From Sarcocystis neurona (taxonomy: Eukaryota > Apicomplexa > Conoidasida > Eucoccidiorida > Sarcocystidae), in assembly GCA_000727475.1 (NCBI GenBank), contig KL647311.1:1413017-1477016 (forward strand): a stretch of DNA of 64,000 nt. The letters run 5' to 3'. The notes beneath the pieces are model-generated. The model had not been told where the DNA came from, ran no database searches, and worked only from the letters and a program-made list of their open reading frames with translations. Positions 26,401-37,000 of the stretch are shown one piece after another. The position numbers and the translations under genes are program-made. The first letter of the stretch is position 1; each line of letters begins with the position of its first letter.

Positions 26401-26817
26401 AGCCGCAAAACTCTGACCCGCAGCTGCCGCCACAGGAGACCGGGGCCTCGGGCGAAGCGAAGGCAGATTTTTGCTGCTCGTGTGGCGGAGCAACACTTCG
26501 CTCGCAGACGGGTAGGCAGCAATCGCAGCTCTTTTGCCCGCAGTATCGAGCAGCTGAAACGAAGGTCCACGGCTCACCGAGCTGCTGCTGCGGGGCAAAA
26601 CAACAGGCGCGCGCTCAGCAGGCGACACGTTCGCCCTCTGTTGTACACTCTGCTGCTGCTGAAATCGCTGCAGCAGCTGCTGCTGTTGAGGAGTGCCATA
26701 ACTTCCACCCGACACACCAGCCACGGCGACAGCACGAGGACGAGCCGGCGGGGGCGAACTGCCGACACTGGTAGCACCCGCAGAACCCCCAGAGCCACTG
26801 CTTCTCAACGGGAACAT
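23497..26817 (-). CDS. Hypothetical low-complexity Q/A-rich protein, 1106 aa, single exon
   Basis: Uninterrupted minus-strand frame. The first true ATG is at 26817 (MFPLRSSGSGGSAG); the frame stays open 26 codons further up but only with GTG. The stop is at 23497-23499. The product is Ser/Pro/Gln-rich at the N-terminus, with Gln runs near residues 200 and 620 and Ala/Glu tracts near 376-422, encoded by CAG/GCA triplets. More ordinary stretches are RRLKSALRS...SVRFALDEDEVF around 310-350, LPCLWVGYADSPHVCINF near 688, WRWEMARPTILLHRPFHRRV near 959 and RVLVVVDTTTEWWPSVQVRW near 1003, followed by a Gln/Glu coiled-coil-like tail. No signal peptide or membrane segment is seen. I do not recognise a family. 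Coding status is likely because non-repeat segments stay open in this frame only. Confidence 0.75.
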   Translation of the reverse strand: MFPLRSSGSGGSAGATSVGSSPPPARPRAVAVAGVSGGSYGTPQQQQLLQRFQQQQSVQQRANVSPAERAPVVLPRSSSSVSRGPSFQLLDTAGKRAAIAAYPSASEVLLRHTSSKNLPSLRPRPRSPVAAAAGQSFAAAGAAHPPAVAFPHPSARVTTAPPSITMLPGGGSYVPIPLRSPTAGVAPRAYTQSVHSAPRAGSQQQQQQQSVRQQTGQQRPLAGQAQQMSGQHPLYPAYPVVYQQQVQQRQQQYPFQPAQGVRTQQMQRHYTGPQLVYQEQLQQQHSLPTLSRKTGGAHASPPRRLKSALRSQASSQYVAVSHSSSLKSGASVRFALDEDEVFRGKGESPAKASERKISPPPAAAAGEGASGVAALYAAAGSPQISSGATAAAAAEAALAAAGTAFPAAGPAAPAAEEAATRATKAGARTLGAAAPAAKVSSEAKGQGRSPAHKAAAIAPAAEPLATAAPAAEGKEEEKQARSQPREAGGLQPAGTAALVEAAASTAGDQQEKGGGRANIGVLAEKHQEDFVLMYRSLASPASETPSAAAFASRAQGSSKEATHTDTGKAFKEEESRSQLQAKRMHQESGKSKSSQDAAAPVGAGRPKADAEAGKAGAEKQQAEQQQQQQFEHRKKETISAPQEEATQRLQRHTGQQHAVQQQHQTKEKPQQTAARESGESMQQMKAAQLPCLWVGYADSPHVCINFSASFQPKLLVRRSSAPALHMYAEGQLPVKDYFVVAGALRAAKDKVAAAEPTSAPVAAVDQAVLSAALTANSNARPGGTMPEGAATLFLSEEARGEESIGEPYARAQEVQEAKDKEEPDAGANKTEETEASRGAATSVSPVLGDDTAKAERDIGAGSAAAARRDAPACEAPGDAAAETGFERTATEPEAHGVSRRDWLVLSSFFSFSPSAMRSASGILRLGSLPLEASEKAGQGRSRRGSSMSTEDGLSVDEQEWRWEMARPTILLHRPFHRRVEQLQTQVSPAAAGGGAATGADAGKTQRVLVVVDTTTEWWPSVQVRWVDAGKEELQKLEEQQKRYRQQQHQQNQQGAKQHREAVGKLENAGGTREGENELRMQKGLPTNYSGVCIWSNHRPTLLDLRV

Positions 26818-29800
26818 AGTAGCGAAAAGGAAGGGGGACTCAGCGGTAGATTTATTTGAGAACACGTATCTGCTGGTGGCGTTGTGTGCTTGCACACAAG
26901 CTAGGCCTCATTCACGTTCAGCGTGGAGGGGAAGTTGGACGCACCTGTGCAAACCCATACTCTGACTGCGTGTAAACATGTTGTCCCGTCGTAGGTGCAC
27001 ACTCGCAACTCCACATATTCACGCATATACACGTATATGTAAGAAACAGTAATTGACTCCCGGAAGTACAGAAACAAATTTAGAAAGACGTCCTGCGAGG
27101 AGCCAGACGCCGACAGCAGCTGATACACACTCCTAAGGTGGTATTTTTCAAGGTGTGCACACGTCACCTTTTCCTTCATACGGAGTAACTCAAGGGCGAA
27201 TGCATTAGGTATCAGACACGAGTGTCCTACACAGCGAAGTGACGGTAGAGGCAGGAGAGGAAGGAAAACATGAATAAACCCGTGCGATGCGCTGATACCG
27301 CGTAGGCTGAGTTGTGAACCTCACCTAGGCTCGGAGGCTCTTTTACCGAATTTTAGTTCTCTCGCTTCCACTCTCTGTACAAATGGGGGTTTGCTCCATC
27401 CAAAGGGAACCAACGTAGATGCGCCTGCACAGAGAGAGACCTGCAGAGCCCGGCTGGTGAATCCCCGAGGCCGGTGTGCTCACGAACCCTTGCCGATCAC
27501 CGGAGGTCCGTAAGGCTTTCCAGAATAGGAACTACATCTCAACAGCGAAGACGATGACCGTGCATCTGACTGAAATAGCACACGCCCGTCACGTCTTCGT
27601 ATTCTTCTTTGGTAGTAGTGTACGGGGAACTCGGGATGTGGACGCCGTCCGGCCGTACTAGAACCACGTATCCTGTACCATTCTGGTATCTCCGCACTGA
27701 TTCTTTCTCGGAAAGCGTGATCCAGCGTGAGGTCATCCGACACTGCTTTGTTGCCTTGTTGCTGAAGAGGACGGTGACACAGCTGTGCGATTGTAGTAGA
27801 AAATGAACGGCGAATTTGAAATATTTGTCTAATAGTCAGCTGAGTTCCCCGATGCCGCTAAGTTGTCGCCGTCAAACCAAGCCCACGGTACAAACCACAC
27901 GCCGTACGAAACTTTCTGTAAAATGAGAAGTGGATCACCAGAGGATTTACGCTGAGACGAAAAAGCAAAGAGACACATAAAACTGTAGAGCCCACCAAAT
28001 ATTATCGTCATTTTCCTGGCTAGCAGTTCTCTACAACAAACGGTCGTGCTTTACCCATGGCTTGCAGAAGACTCAGTGTCGGTGATGGCGTGCTGAGTAT
28101 GAACAATAGCTGGCGGACTTCCACGCAGCTGTGAGGACCTACTACCACACATAGCCTTTTAGTCAAAAATGAAGTAAGGAGGACACGTGTAGATGGGAAA
28201 ACGTACGCGATACCTGATGCACCGAACAACGGGTTGTTGCCGCGAGAGTAACCTGTTTGACTGGGATGCCAGTAACGTGTCCAAAAGCGTCGCCCGAAGG
28301 ACGAGTGTCCGTAATTCGTACCATCCTTTCTAGGAGACCTCAGTCAGGTCGAGCCTCCAAATTCTATAATCCTGTGAATAAGTGAAGACCCTTAGTGGAT
28401 TACGCCGCAAAATATATGTGCGTATATACACAGGAGTATATTTTTTTACTGTAGAAACGAAGTCGTTGCACAGGTGATGTCATAGAAAACCGCTGAAAAC
28501 CTTGGCTACTTGTTGATTTTGCCACGCCAGGACGCTGTTAGAGGCCACACGAGGTACGCTGCTTATCGATTATGAATGACAGACTGATATATCTGTAGGT
28601 TACCCCACAGCGCAACAGTGATCGACAAGGGATAGAAAACAAAGTGACAGCTTCACGAGAGGGTGACTTACGCTCAGGTGCAAATTTATTCGTGTGCGCT
28701 GCAGTGCACATAAAACTAAACAACATTCTTTGACGAGTAGCACAGCGTGTTATGCCGTCGTTCAGATTGAACCAGCCTGGTCCATTTAATGGAAATCTTC
28801 ACCCTGGAGAGTACCAGTAATGCACATCTCAACGCGTGAGAATCCTCGCGTCTGTATTCTAAGCTTTTTATACAGTAGCGCATGGAGAACATTTTCGAAT
28901 CTTTGACACCTCTCCAAAGTAACTCATGAAAAGTGTTCTTTCAATCACCGCATTGAATTTGGAATGGTAAAAAGGACTTCTTCCTGGTCACAAGAAAATA
29001 TGCGGCCATAGTACTACCGCAGCGTAGCATAGTTTTAACACAGGTATAAGCTTTTTGTGGTCCACTCCGAAATAATAATGGAGCTTGGGGCAAGTATGTA
29101 TTTCCGCGCTCGTATAGCGCACACAGTGAGACAACGTGATGCTTAATGTGGTGCTGGACCATGACGCGGTGTTTCGTTTCTTCGACGCGATAAGACGTCC
29201 TCATCAACACTGCACTGTGAATTTAACTAGCGATGGCAATCGCTTGAGGTTTCAATGCAGTTTCCGCCGAAGTACGCATTATACCGTAACACGGTTTCGC
29301 GTTTCTTCAGTGACGGCGAATCGTCGTCGACAACGCATAATGCTGCACTTGTACTAGTTGTGTCCTCTCTCAAATAAGGATGCGTCAGTGCAGACCTCTT
29401 TCTTTTCTATCGACAGAGGTCACAGGTGTCAGCAGAAAATAACAACACAATGCGGAAACCTTATCCGGATGCACGCTCTCTATGAATACTGCGGCAACAA
29501 TGGGACTACTGTAGGACATGGTCTTCACACCTGTGAAGTTGCCGTAAATGGTTCTACGGGCCCGGCTGCAATTCTGTCTATGGACTGAGTCTACCGTGAT
29601 GTAGCAGTGGTGATGCCCATCGATACTGCGTCACGCTCGGTTACCTTGTCACGTGCGACTACACGTTGGAACGCTGTAATAAATGCTCCAACGAGGTAGG
29701 GAAATCACGTGACACTGCGTCACAGTCGTCGAAAATTACAGCAGAAACGCTGGATGAAGGAGCAGCAGGTTTACGTGATACGAACAAGCATGTTTTTGTC

Positions 29801-31240
29801 AGATTTCGTTGCGGTATATTCAGTCTCATTTCGGTTCTCCTCATATGAAAGCAGGCGTTGTGAAGTATGCGCCTGAATGCCGCATTCTGGCACGTTAATA
29901 TCCGCAGCCTACTAGAAACTTCTTCTCGAAATGATTTTCAGGATTTGAGATAAGATAAAGTTCACAGGTGACGTGATGATAACTTGCTCAACCGTGGTTC
30001 AACCGACTGATCTCTTTGCTATTCGCGAAACGGGAGATCAACGGGGAATTCAGCTGGCTTGTAGCTACGCTTGTCCGTGAAAGTGCGTGTTCCGCCCTAG
30101 CAGACGCTTCAGAAACAGTTGATCGTCTCTGTGTTTTGCTTGTTTGTCAAAGTCAGATTTTGACGCATTTTGCCTGGGTACACTTTTGTACGTGTCTCCG
30201 TGATCACTTGTGCGCACGTGTGTACATGCCCCTGTCACCACGTAACCGGAGCTCGAAAGTCGAGTGCAATTCCATGTCATCTTCATACGTGTTGTACACA
30301 CAGAGGAATATATACTATCATCCGTGAAGTGATGCAAAATTGTGAACGTGCACGCGTTCAATTGTCTGGAAATTCCGGTTTCCTGAGGTTTTGCATCCTG
30401 TGCATCCTCGCAACAAAACTATGCAGATACCAGCAGTTGCTGCGTAACATGCGTACCGCCCAAGGGCAATAATTTTTTCCTGCGTTATGCATGTGTGTGT
30501 ACGTTTAAGTATACTTTCATATTAAATGAAGTGTGCACGCTGGCAAATATGTTTCTCCGTGCACAGCGTAGCACACATGCATCTGTGCACACTCTGGCTC
30601 CTTGGGCGCTGTTCATGCCTCCTTACATACTTTCCTCTCTCAGCGCCTTCGTTCTGTAGGTAAAGTCCAACCCATGTAGTGCTTAAGCTCATAGTTTGTA
30701 CACTTTCAGCTGGAAATAGTAAGGATAGGTTTGTCACATGGCCAACTGTACCTCCCTCTACGGCAGAGCTCATTCCATTTAAAATGCACTATGTATTCGT
30801 TGTGCAGCGCGTGGTGACGAAATAGGGCAAATAAGCGTGTAACAGTAGGTTGACACATACACACCTGCATACCTGCAAACCTGCACATACGTATATACCA
30901 TCATCCGTTCACACAGACGACAGCTGGACACAAAACCTGCGTCTAATATTCTACGCAAGACAGAAGAATACATCAAGGGCGATAGACTGTCTACTTTCTC
31001 GAACACAGTTTTGTAAATATGCTTACATACCCAGTTCGATGTCGCAGCTGTTCAAGTGCACTAACGCAGATAAAGTGTCAGAACTCACGACTTGTTTTTC
31101 CCATTCAGATACACACATATTTCTATGCATTAACGCTCTCCGTAAATAGGCATAAAAGCGAGTATGATTCACCGATAAGTGAGCCGCATTTTGAGAAGCT
31201 GTTCTTGCAAAGATGGTGCTGGGTCCGCGCTGCAAAGAAA

Positions 31241-31281
31241 CTGGCATAAATTGTGCCAGTTTCTGGCATAAATTATGCCAG
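31241..31281. repeat. Duplicated 19-bp inverted repeat
   Basis: CTGGCATAAATTGTGCCAG at 31241-31259 and CTGGCATAAATTATGCCAG at 31263-31281: two copies of the same short hairpin, 22 bp apart. The second is a perfect palindrome around a central A. Intergenic, function unknown. Confidence 0.88.
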
Positions 31282-33497
31282 CATCGCAGCGTCCTTTTTC
31301 GAATCGAGAATAAGCTCTTAAGCCACGGCATACTTGTTCTTGAGTTTGTCCAGTTTTGAGGCATGCTGTGCACTCGAACAGCAACGCTACTGGATTTTGG
31401 CTACGTTGACAATGGACTCAATAATTGTTGCAGGCGCGTTGCAGACTTCCTGCATAGATCCTCCACCGTGAACAATGCTTCTAGGGTGACAGGAAATACA
31501 TTTCCCATTCTACAAATGTGCACTCAGATACTGATTTTGCCTGCGCTCACAGTAAAGGAGGTTCGTTCATATCTTCCGTACTCGCTCACCTTCGTCAACA
31601 AGTTCCCAGATAGGCAGACGACATCCCCAGAGTTGTGCGACAATGAGTGTTAGGTACGTCGTCCAGCGTCGATGATCTTCGACAACGCCTCGGCATCGCA
31701 GAGCATTCAAATATGTTTACAGCTGTATACTAGTCGTGCCTCTTCGCGTTGTTTCGCAGGTGCTTGCAAACTTGAAAGTCAACTCAAACTTTATGTCGTA
31801 GCGTAAGGAAGGCGACTGCATGTTAAGACTGCTATGAGTTCTTTGCGTCCCACTGAAGAATCCGCGCAAACGTTAACTAGGGCAACAACGAGATGTTGAC
31901 GTTTGATGGGGGTATGCATTCCCCCTCCTTTCACTTCTGTCGCCCTACAAGGCAGTAAACATACTGCTTTTTACCGTACCTTTCTCCTTGTCAGTGTGCA
32001 CTGTCTCAGGGTTGTCAACTAGCGGTCGTTTATCCACATATATCTACATTCGCGTACAGCATAAGCAAAAATGTACGTACCTCTGGATGAGTATGGACAG
32101 TTGATATGTATGTATGTGTGTGTACTTTTACTGAATGCGTATATGTGCTCGTATATCTCTCTGTCTGGATAAGTGTTTGCGCGTGTGTGCGCGCAAGGCT
32201 ACAGACACATACGTTACTTGCCCGTATGTTCCTCCTCAATCGATCTTGGTTCCTCCCCTCTTCATATGCACATTCGGGACGTGAATGTGGAGAAAACGCC
32301 TGATTTTCTTCACGCTTTCTCCTGTTTTTGTGTAAGTGCCGGCGTGTAGATGTCACCACACAAATTCGTTTGCGTCTTCGCTCGGTCGCAGTCCGAACGC
32401 AGTTCTACCCATGATAATCACGTGTGTGTGTCAACGCGTGTACTTAACTTCCTGACCCAGACGAGAGAGGCAAAAACAACCAGGTAAGCCCCTTTTTACC
32501 GCCTCCGATCAAATGAAGCGCCTGCGTGCACAACGGACTCCACATGCGTAGTCACCATTGTATGGAAATATGCCTCTGCCACGGAGGAACCAGTGGGCAC
32601 CTTGTGAAGAAACGCGTGACGCTGCGTCAGGCAGCACTAGAAAAAGTAGAATAAGATAGTGTTGGTTATTTTTTCTCCCCAGCGGTACACGGATGCGTAC
32701 TCCCCCACAAATAAACGTATTTGACAACCAATATACGTTTGTCCACCACGCGGTGGCCTCCCGTGAGCATGCCTGCACCCTTTTATCCCCGAAAGCCTGC
32801 GCAGCCCCTTCACGTGGACACACGCAGGCTACTGCAGTTTCTTTGCACACTCGTACACCACTCCTATCTTCACATACACATCTGGCCTGCCGTAGTCGCA
32901 TGGTGTGTCAACGTTCAGGGTAGGATGTAGTGTACCCACGCTTTTCATTTGTGCACGTAGACGCAAATCCACGAACGCGCGCATACGTCACTGTGAACGC
33001 ATGGAGAACGGCAACTGCGAGTGCGCAACTATTGTACACGCCTATGTGGCGCGAATTATTCGTCACGGAGATGACGTAGCAGTTAAAGTATTTGCACAGG
33101 CCGCGTCACGTATTCGCGCAAGCACGTAATAATGACATATTCATTGACGCAGTAACAGATACATACAAATATACGTAGAGTATACACGACGATTCAGCGT
33201 GTCTGTTTTCATTGCCTTGGGAACCACAAAAGGGCGTGCATTCAGCCAGTGAAGATTTTGTCTGTCTTCCTTTCCCTCTTCGATTGGTCCTCTTTGTACC
33301 AGAAGACACACGAGAGCCATTTCATGCCTTTCAAAAGTAACACGTAGACGCAGTACGAGGTGCACGTCAACGCGTGTCTGCCCCATCATCTGTGTGAGCG
33401 AAAGTGGCACAAAGTACACATTCACACTCCATTTAGTTGTCTGTATATTTGCGAGCATCTCTGCCCGTTATCTGTCTCGCACTCTGTCCACTCCTCT

Positions 33498-33560
33498 ATG
33501 TATATATATATAGATAGATAGAGAGAGAGAGATAGATAGATATATGTATATATTTGTATA
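33498..33560. repeat. TA/GATA/GA microsatellite
   Basis: TATATATATATAGATAGATA followed by (GA)n and further GATA words, intergenic, about 500 bp beyond the stop codon of the hydrolase gene. Confidence 0.85.
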
Positions 33561-34073
33561 TGTACGTACGCATATGCACATGAACGTATGCGTTCCTTCT
33601 GAAAGGTGTTCTGCGTTCTCCGCGTATGTTACTGTGTATCGTCAGGCCTGTGTAAGCCTCTCAACCCGTGTACTGAATCTTTTTTCCCCGAACACCCAGG
33701 CGTGAAATCGTCTTTCATTGTGGGTTTATACGTGTATGATAAGACCTTCAATCCGTCCTTGGCGTAAAGCTGCGCGTTCTCCCCCCCTATTTCTGTATCA
33801 TCATGTCTCCTCATCCCTGTGTGTAGGAGCTTCCTGCTACGCATCGGTCTTTGACTTACATATATATGCATATATATATATATGCGTGCTACGCGTTTCG
33901 ACCTTTCTGGTGTCCAGCTCCTCCTCGCCCTCCTGCAGCAGTGCTGCATATGGCTTCCACGCTCCACGCGTACACAGGTCGTGCACTCACGCGTGCATAG
34001 GAAGATAGTTATACTCTACCTGTAAATCACCGAGCCTTTTCCTCTCTCTTGCTCTCCTTTCTTCAGCCTCCCT

Positions 34074-37000
34074 TCAGACACTTGTCGGATGCACAACACT
34101 CGGATTAGAGAGCTGCTTTCGCAGTTGCGACCGCACTTGGCTGCCCTGCCAGAGAGCCTCACTCCGCTGCAGGTCTTCCAAAGCAGGGAGCAGCCATTTG
34201 TTAAGTATTTCTTTGCCTATTTTGTTTTCTTCGTCTGCCTGACAAAGAGCAGGGTGATGTACCTCAGGCAGGAGCCAAAGAGTGATCTGTCGGCGACTCA
34301 TGCCCTCCGTTGCTGCAGCTCCGGCTACTGTTGCAGCAGCTTCAGACGTAGCGCCGTACAGGAAGAGATTCATGTACTCACGAGGATAGTGCACACGGAG
34401 TTCTTCTACTTGTTCCAGAGGCACCTGCCTTCCCTTACTATCCACAACTATCCCTCCTACTCTTCGCCAGGACTGCATAATTCGCGGAAGCCGCTTTTTC
34501 AACTTATCTGGTGCTGCTGCAAGCTTTGTGGGAGCTTCCATGTGCTCAACGGGGCCCTTCTCGCCAGTTGGAGCCACTGGTTTCCCAACTCCTTTCTGCT
34601 TCTGCTCGCGTGCCTCTATTTCTGCAATCGTAGCCTTCAACGCATCAGTAGCTTCATGCATGATAATTTTCTCAACCACGATAACTGGCGCATTTACTTC
34701 CTCCACTACCTGCACGCGTGCAGTCGCTTCACATGGAGCCTGCATGCAGGCGTACGGCAGCAACAATCCCCCAGCGCAATTTTGCCACGACACCGGATAC
34801 TCCTTCACCCATTTCAGGCGCTCGTGGCGAGGCCCTTCAATCTCCGTTTTTCCTACACCAAGAGATGCCTCTGATGTTGCTGCCTCCAACAGTCCCTGTT
34901 TTTCTCTTCCCAGCATGCCCCCGCACTGCCCCAGCAACAAATTCCGGCACAAATCTGCGGTGGTGATACTCGGTTCTCCCAGCGGCAGTGGGCTATCAGG
35001 AAGACGAACAGTAGTGCCATAGCGAAGCAAATCACGTTCATATACGCTTTTGTATACCGAAGAAGGACGACGCAAGATCGAGCGCTCTTCTGCTGCCGCT
35101 GGCCCTGCTGCTGGTGTCCGTGTAGGGGGCTCCGCATCTGCGTCAAGCAGGCGCAGGTTTTCGTCCAGCCGCTCACGCTCCTCCTGCAGTGCAGCATAGC
35201 GGGCTTCGATAGCAGCGTTGCTCGACACTTCGCTGCCCCTCCACGTTCCCGCTGGTGCGGCTGCGTCTCCCCCTTCCTCTGCGGCTGCCGGTGGAAGGCG
35301 TGGGGCTGCGGTTGTAGCAGCAGCAGGCAACATCGTGAGGGGGGAGGGGACGCCTGCTGCTCTTTCAGTCACTCCCGCAGCGGAGGCAAAAGCAGCGGTA
35401 CGTGCGCCCGCTTCCCTACCTTCAATGCCCTCGAGCTCTGCACCTGCTTCCCCTCCACTTGCCTGCGAAATGTCGTCATATCTTTCGTCTTCTGCTACGG
35501 TCTCTGTCGTCTCGTCTTCCTCTCCCCACTCCGACTCGTCCCCCATGCGTCCTTCTTCGCTTCCTACGTCCAGCAGCACCAAACTGTCCGTCTGCGCGGC
35601 TTCTGCAGCTGCAGCAGCAGCCAGCGCAGCAGCAGCAGCAGCGTCACCATCCCCAATACCTCTGCAGCAATCGGCAAGCCATCTGCCTCTGCGTTCTTTC
35701 TTCTTCTGTGCAGGTGGCGGCAGCTGCCCATGCTGCGCTAAAATTCTCCGAGCTACGCTCCCTTTGCCTCCGAGACTGCGATAGAAAGAGACAACGCCTT
35801 GCACGTCCGGGGCTTCAGCAAAGCAATCAACTTCCCGATCAGCGGGGAGCGCTTTGGTGCTGGGACTGCACCCGCAGCACGCATACTCTACCTGTTGTGG
35901 TGCTGTCATACCCTGTACCACAAGCACTTTCAAGTAGAATGCCATCTGCATGCGTCTTAGTTGTCTGCGTCTGCGGATCTCAGCCTCAGTAGCATCTGCT
36001 TCCTGTTGCACCTCATCTTCCTCTTCCTCCTGTGGCTGCGGTGCCGCTTCTCGTGCTGCTGCGGATTCGGCCTGCCGCGCGGCAGCGGAGACAGCAGCAA
36101 GAGCAGCGCCAGGAGCAGCCCCAGCCGCAGCTGCAGCAGGTGTTTCCGGTTGCAGCCAAGGAGCCAAGTCAACCGAAGGCTCGATCCCTGCCAGCGGATC
36201 TTCTTCGATGAAAAAAGGAAGCACACCCTGTTGCTGTCCCAGCTGATCTCCCGACGCAGCTCTACCCAGAATCCCCTCTCTCACTCGCCTGGCTATTGTC
36301 TGCTTCCATTTTTGATACTGCTCCTGCCACGTAGCAACGGTCGAGAGCTGTTGCGAGTCTCTCTCTATCGGTCTTAGCAGCCACCGCGCATCACCCAGTG
36401 TACGGCACACGCCTTTACGCAATTCTACTAGCTGCCTATACGGAAGCAGAGTCTTAATTGTCAAACGGTCACGGAAATACAGCTTCTCATACAAAGCACC
36501 AAACTTTTTCTCTCGTGCAAGCTGCTGCGCCTCCTCTGCATCGAGAGGCGGCAGCAGCACGTGCTGGGATGCACGTGGATGTCGATGGCGACGCAGACGG
36601 ACACCGTATCGCGCCGGCAGTGGTGGACTTTTCTCTACAGGGCGCCGCAGCAACCAGGACAGTACATCCCATGAGGAACCCTTCTGTTCTCCCTTCTGAG
36701 TGCTGCTGTCTTTTTCCACTTCCTCTTCCTCTGCACTCGTGCTGTGCTCTAGCTCGCTGGTGTACGATTCTCCACTCAAGCGCCTTTCTTTTGCATCCCG
36801 CCCCTCCGTCTTCTGCTGCGGGTGCTGCTCGGTGTGCTTTCGCTGCCGCGCCTTCTCTCGTCTGGCTGCCGCCCCAGTAATACTGACCATCTGCTCTAAA
36901 GCCACCGATTCTCTCAACTGCAGCACAGGCGACAGCAGCACTAGCCCAGCAAGCGGTATCGGTCTTGCTTGCACAGCCACATGCTGCACAGGAAGAATCG

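Larger units (their letters stand above)
26818..34073. other. Repeat-poor intergenic region with only weak coding hints
   Basis: Seven kb between two minus-strand genes. The longest frames are 100-116 codons and resemble nothing recognised. Two short minus-strand frames at 27539-27736 and 27829-28011 have protein-like composition (see findings). Repeats are limited to paired short hairpins at 31241-31281, a TG/TA patch near 32100-32210 and (TA/GATA)n at 33498-33560. The promoter and 5' UTR of the minus-strand gene ending at 23497 should lie at the left end. Confidence 0.55.

Noticed and set aside
26818..26895. Upstream extension of the 1106-aa protein by 26 residues
   Set aside because: The frame is open but the codon at 26895 is GTG; the first ATG is at 26817.
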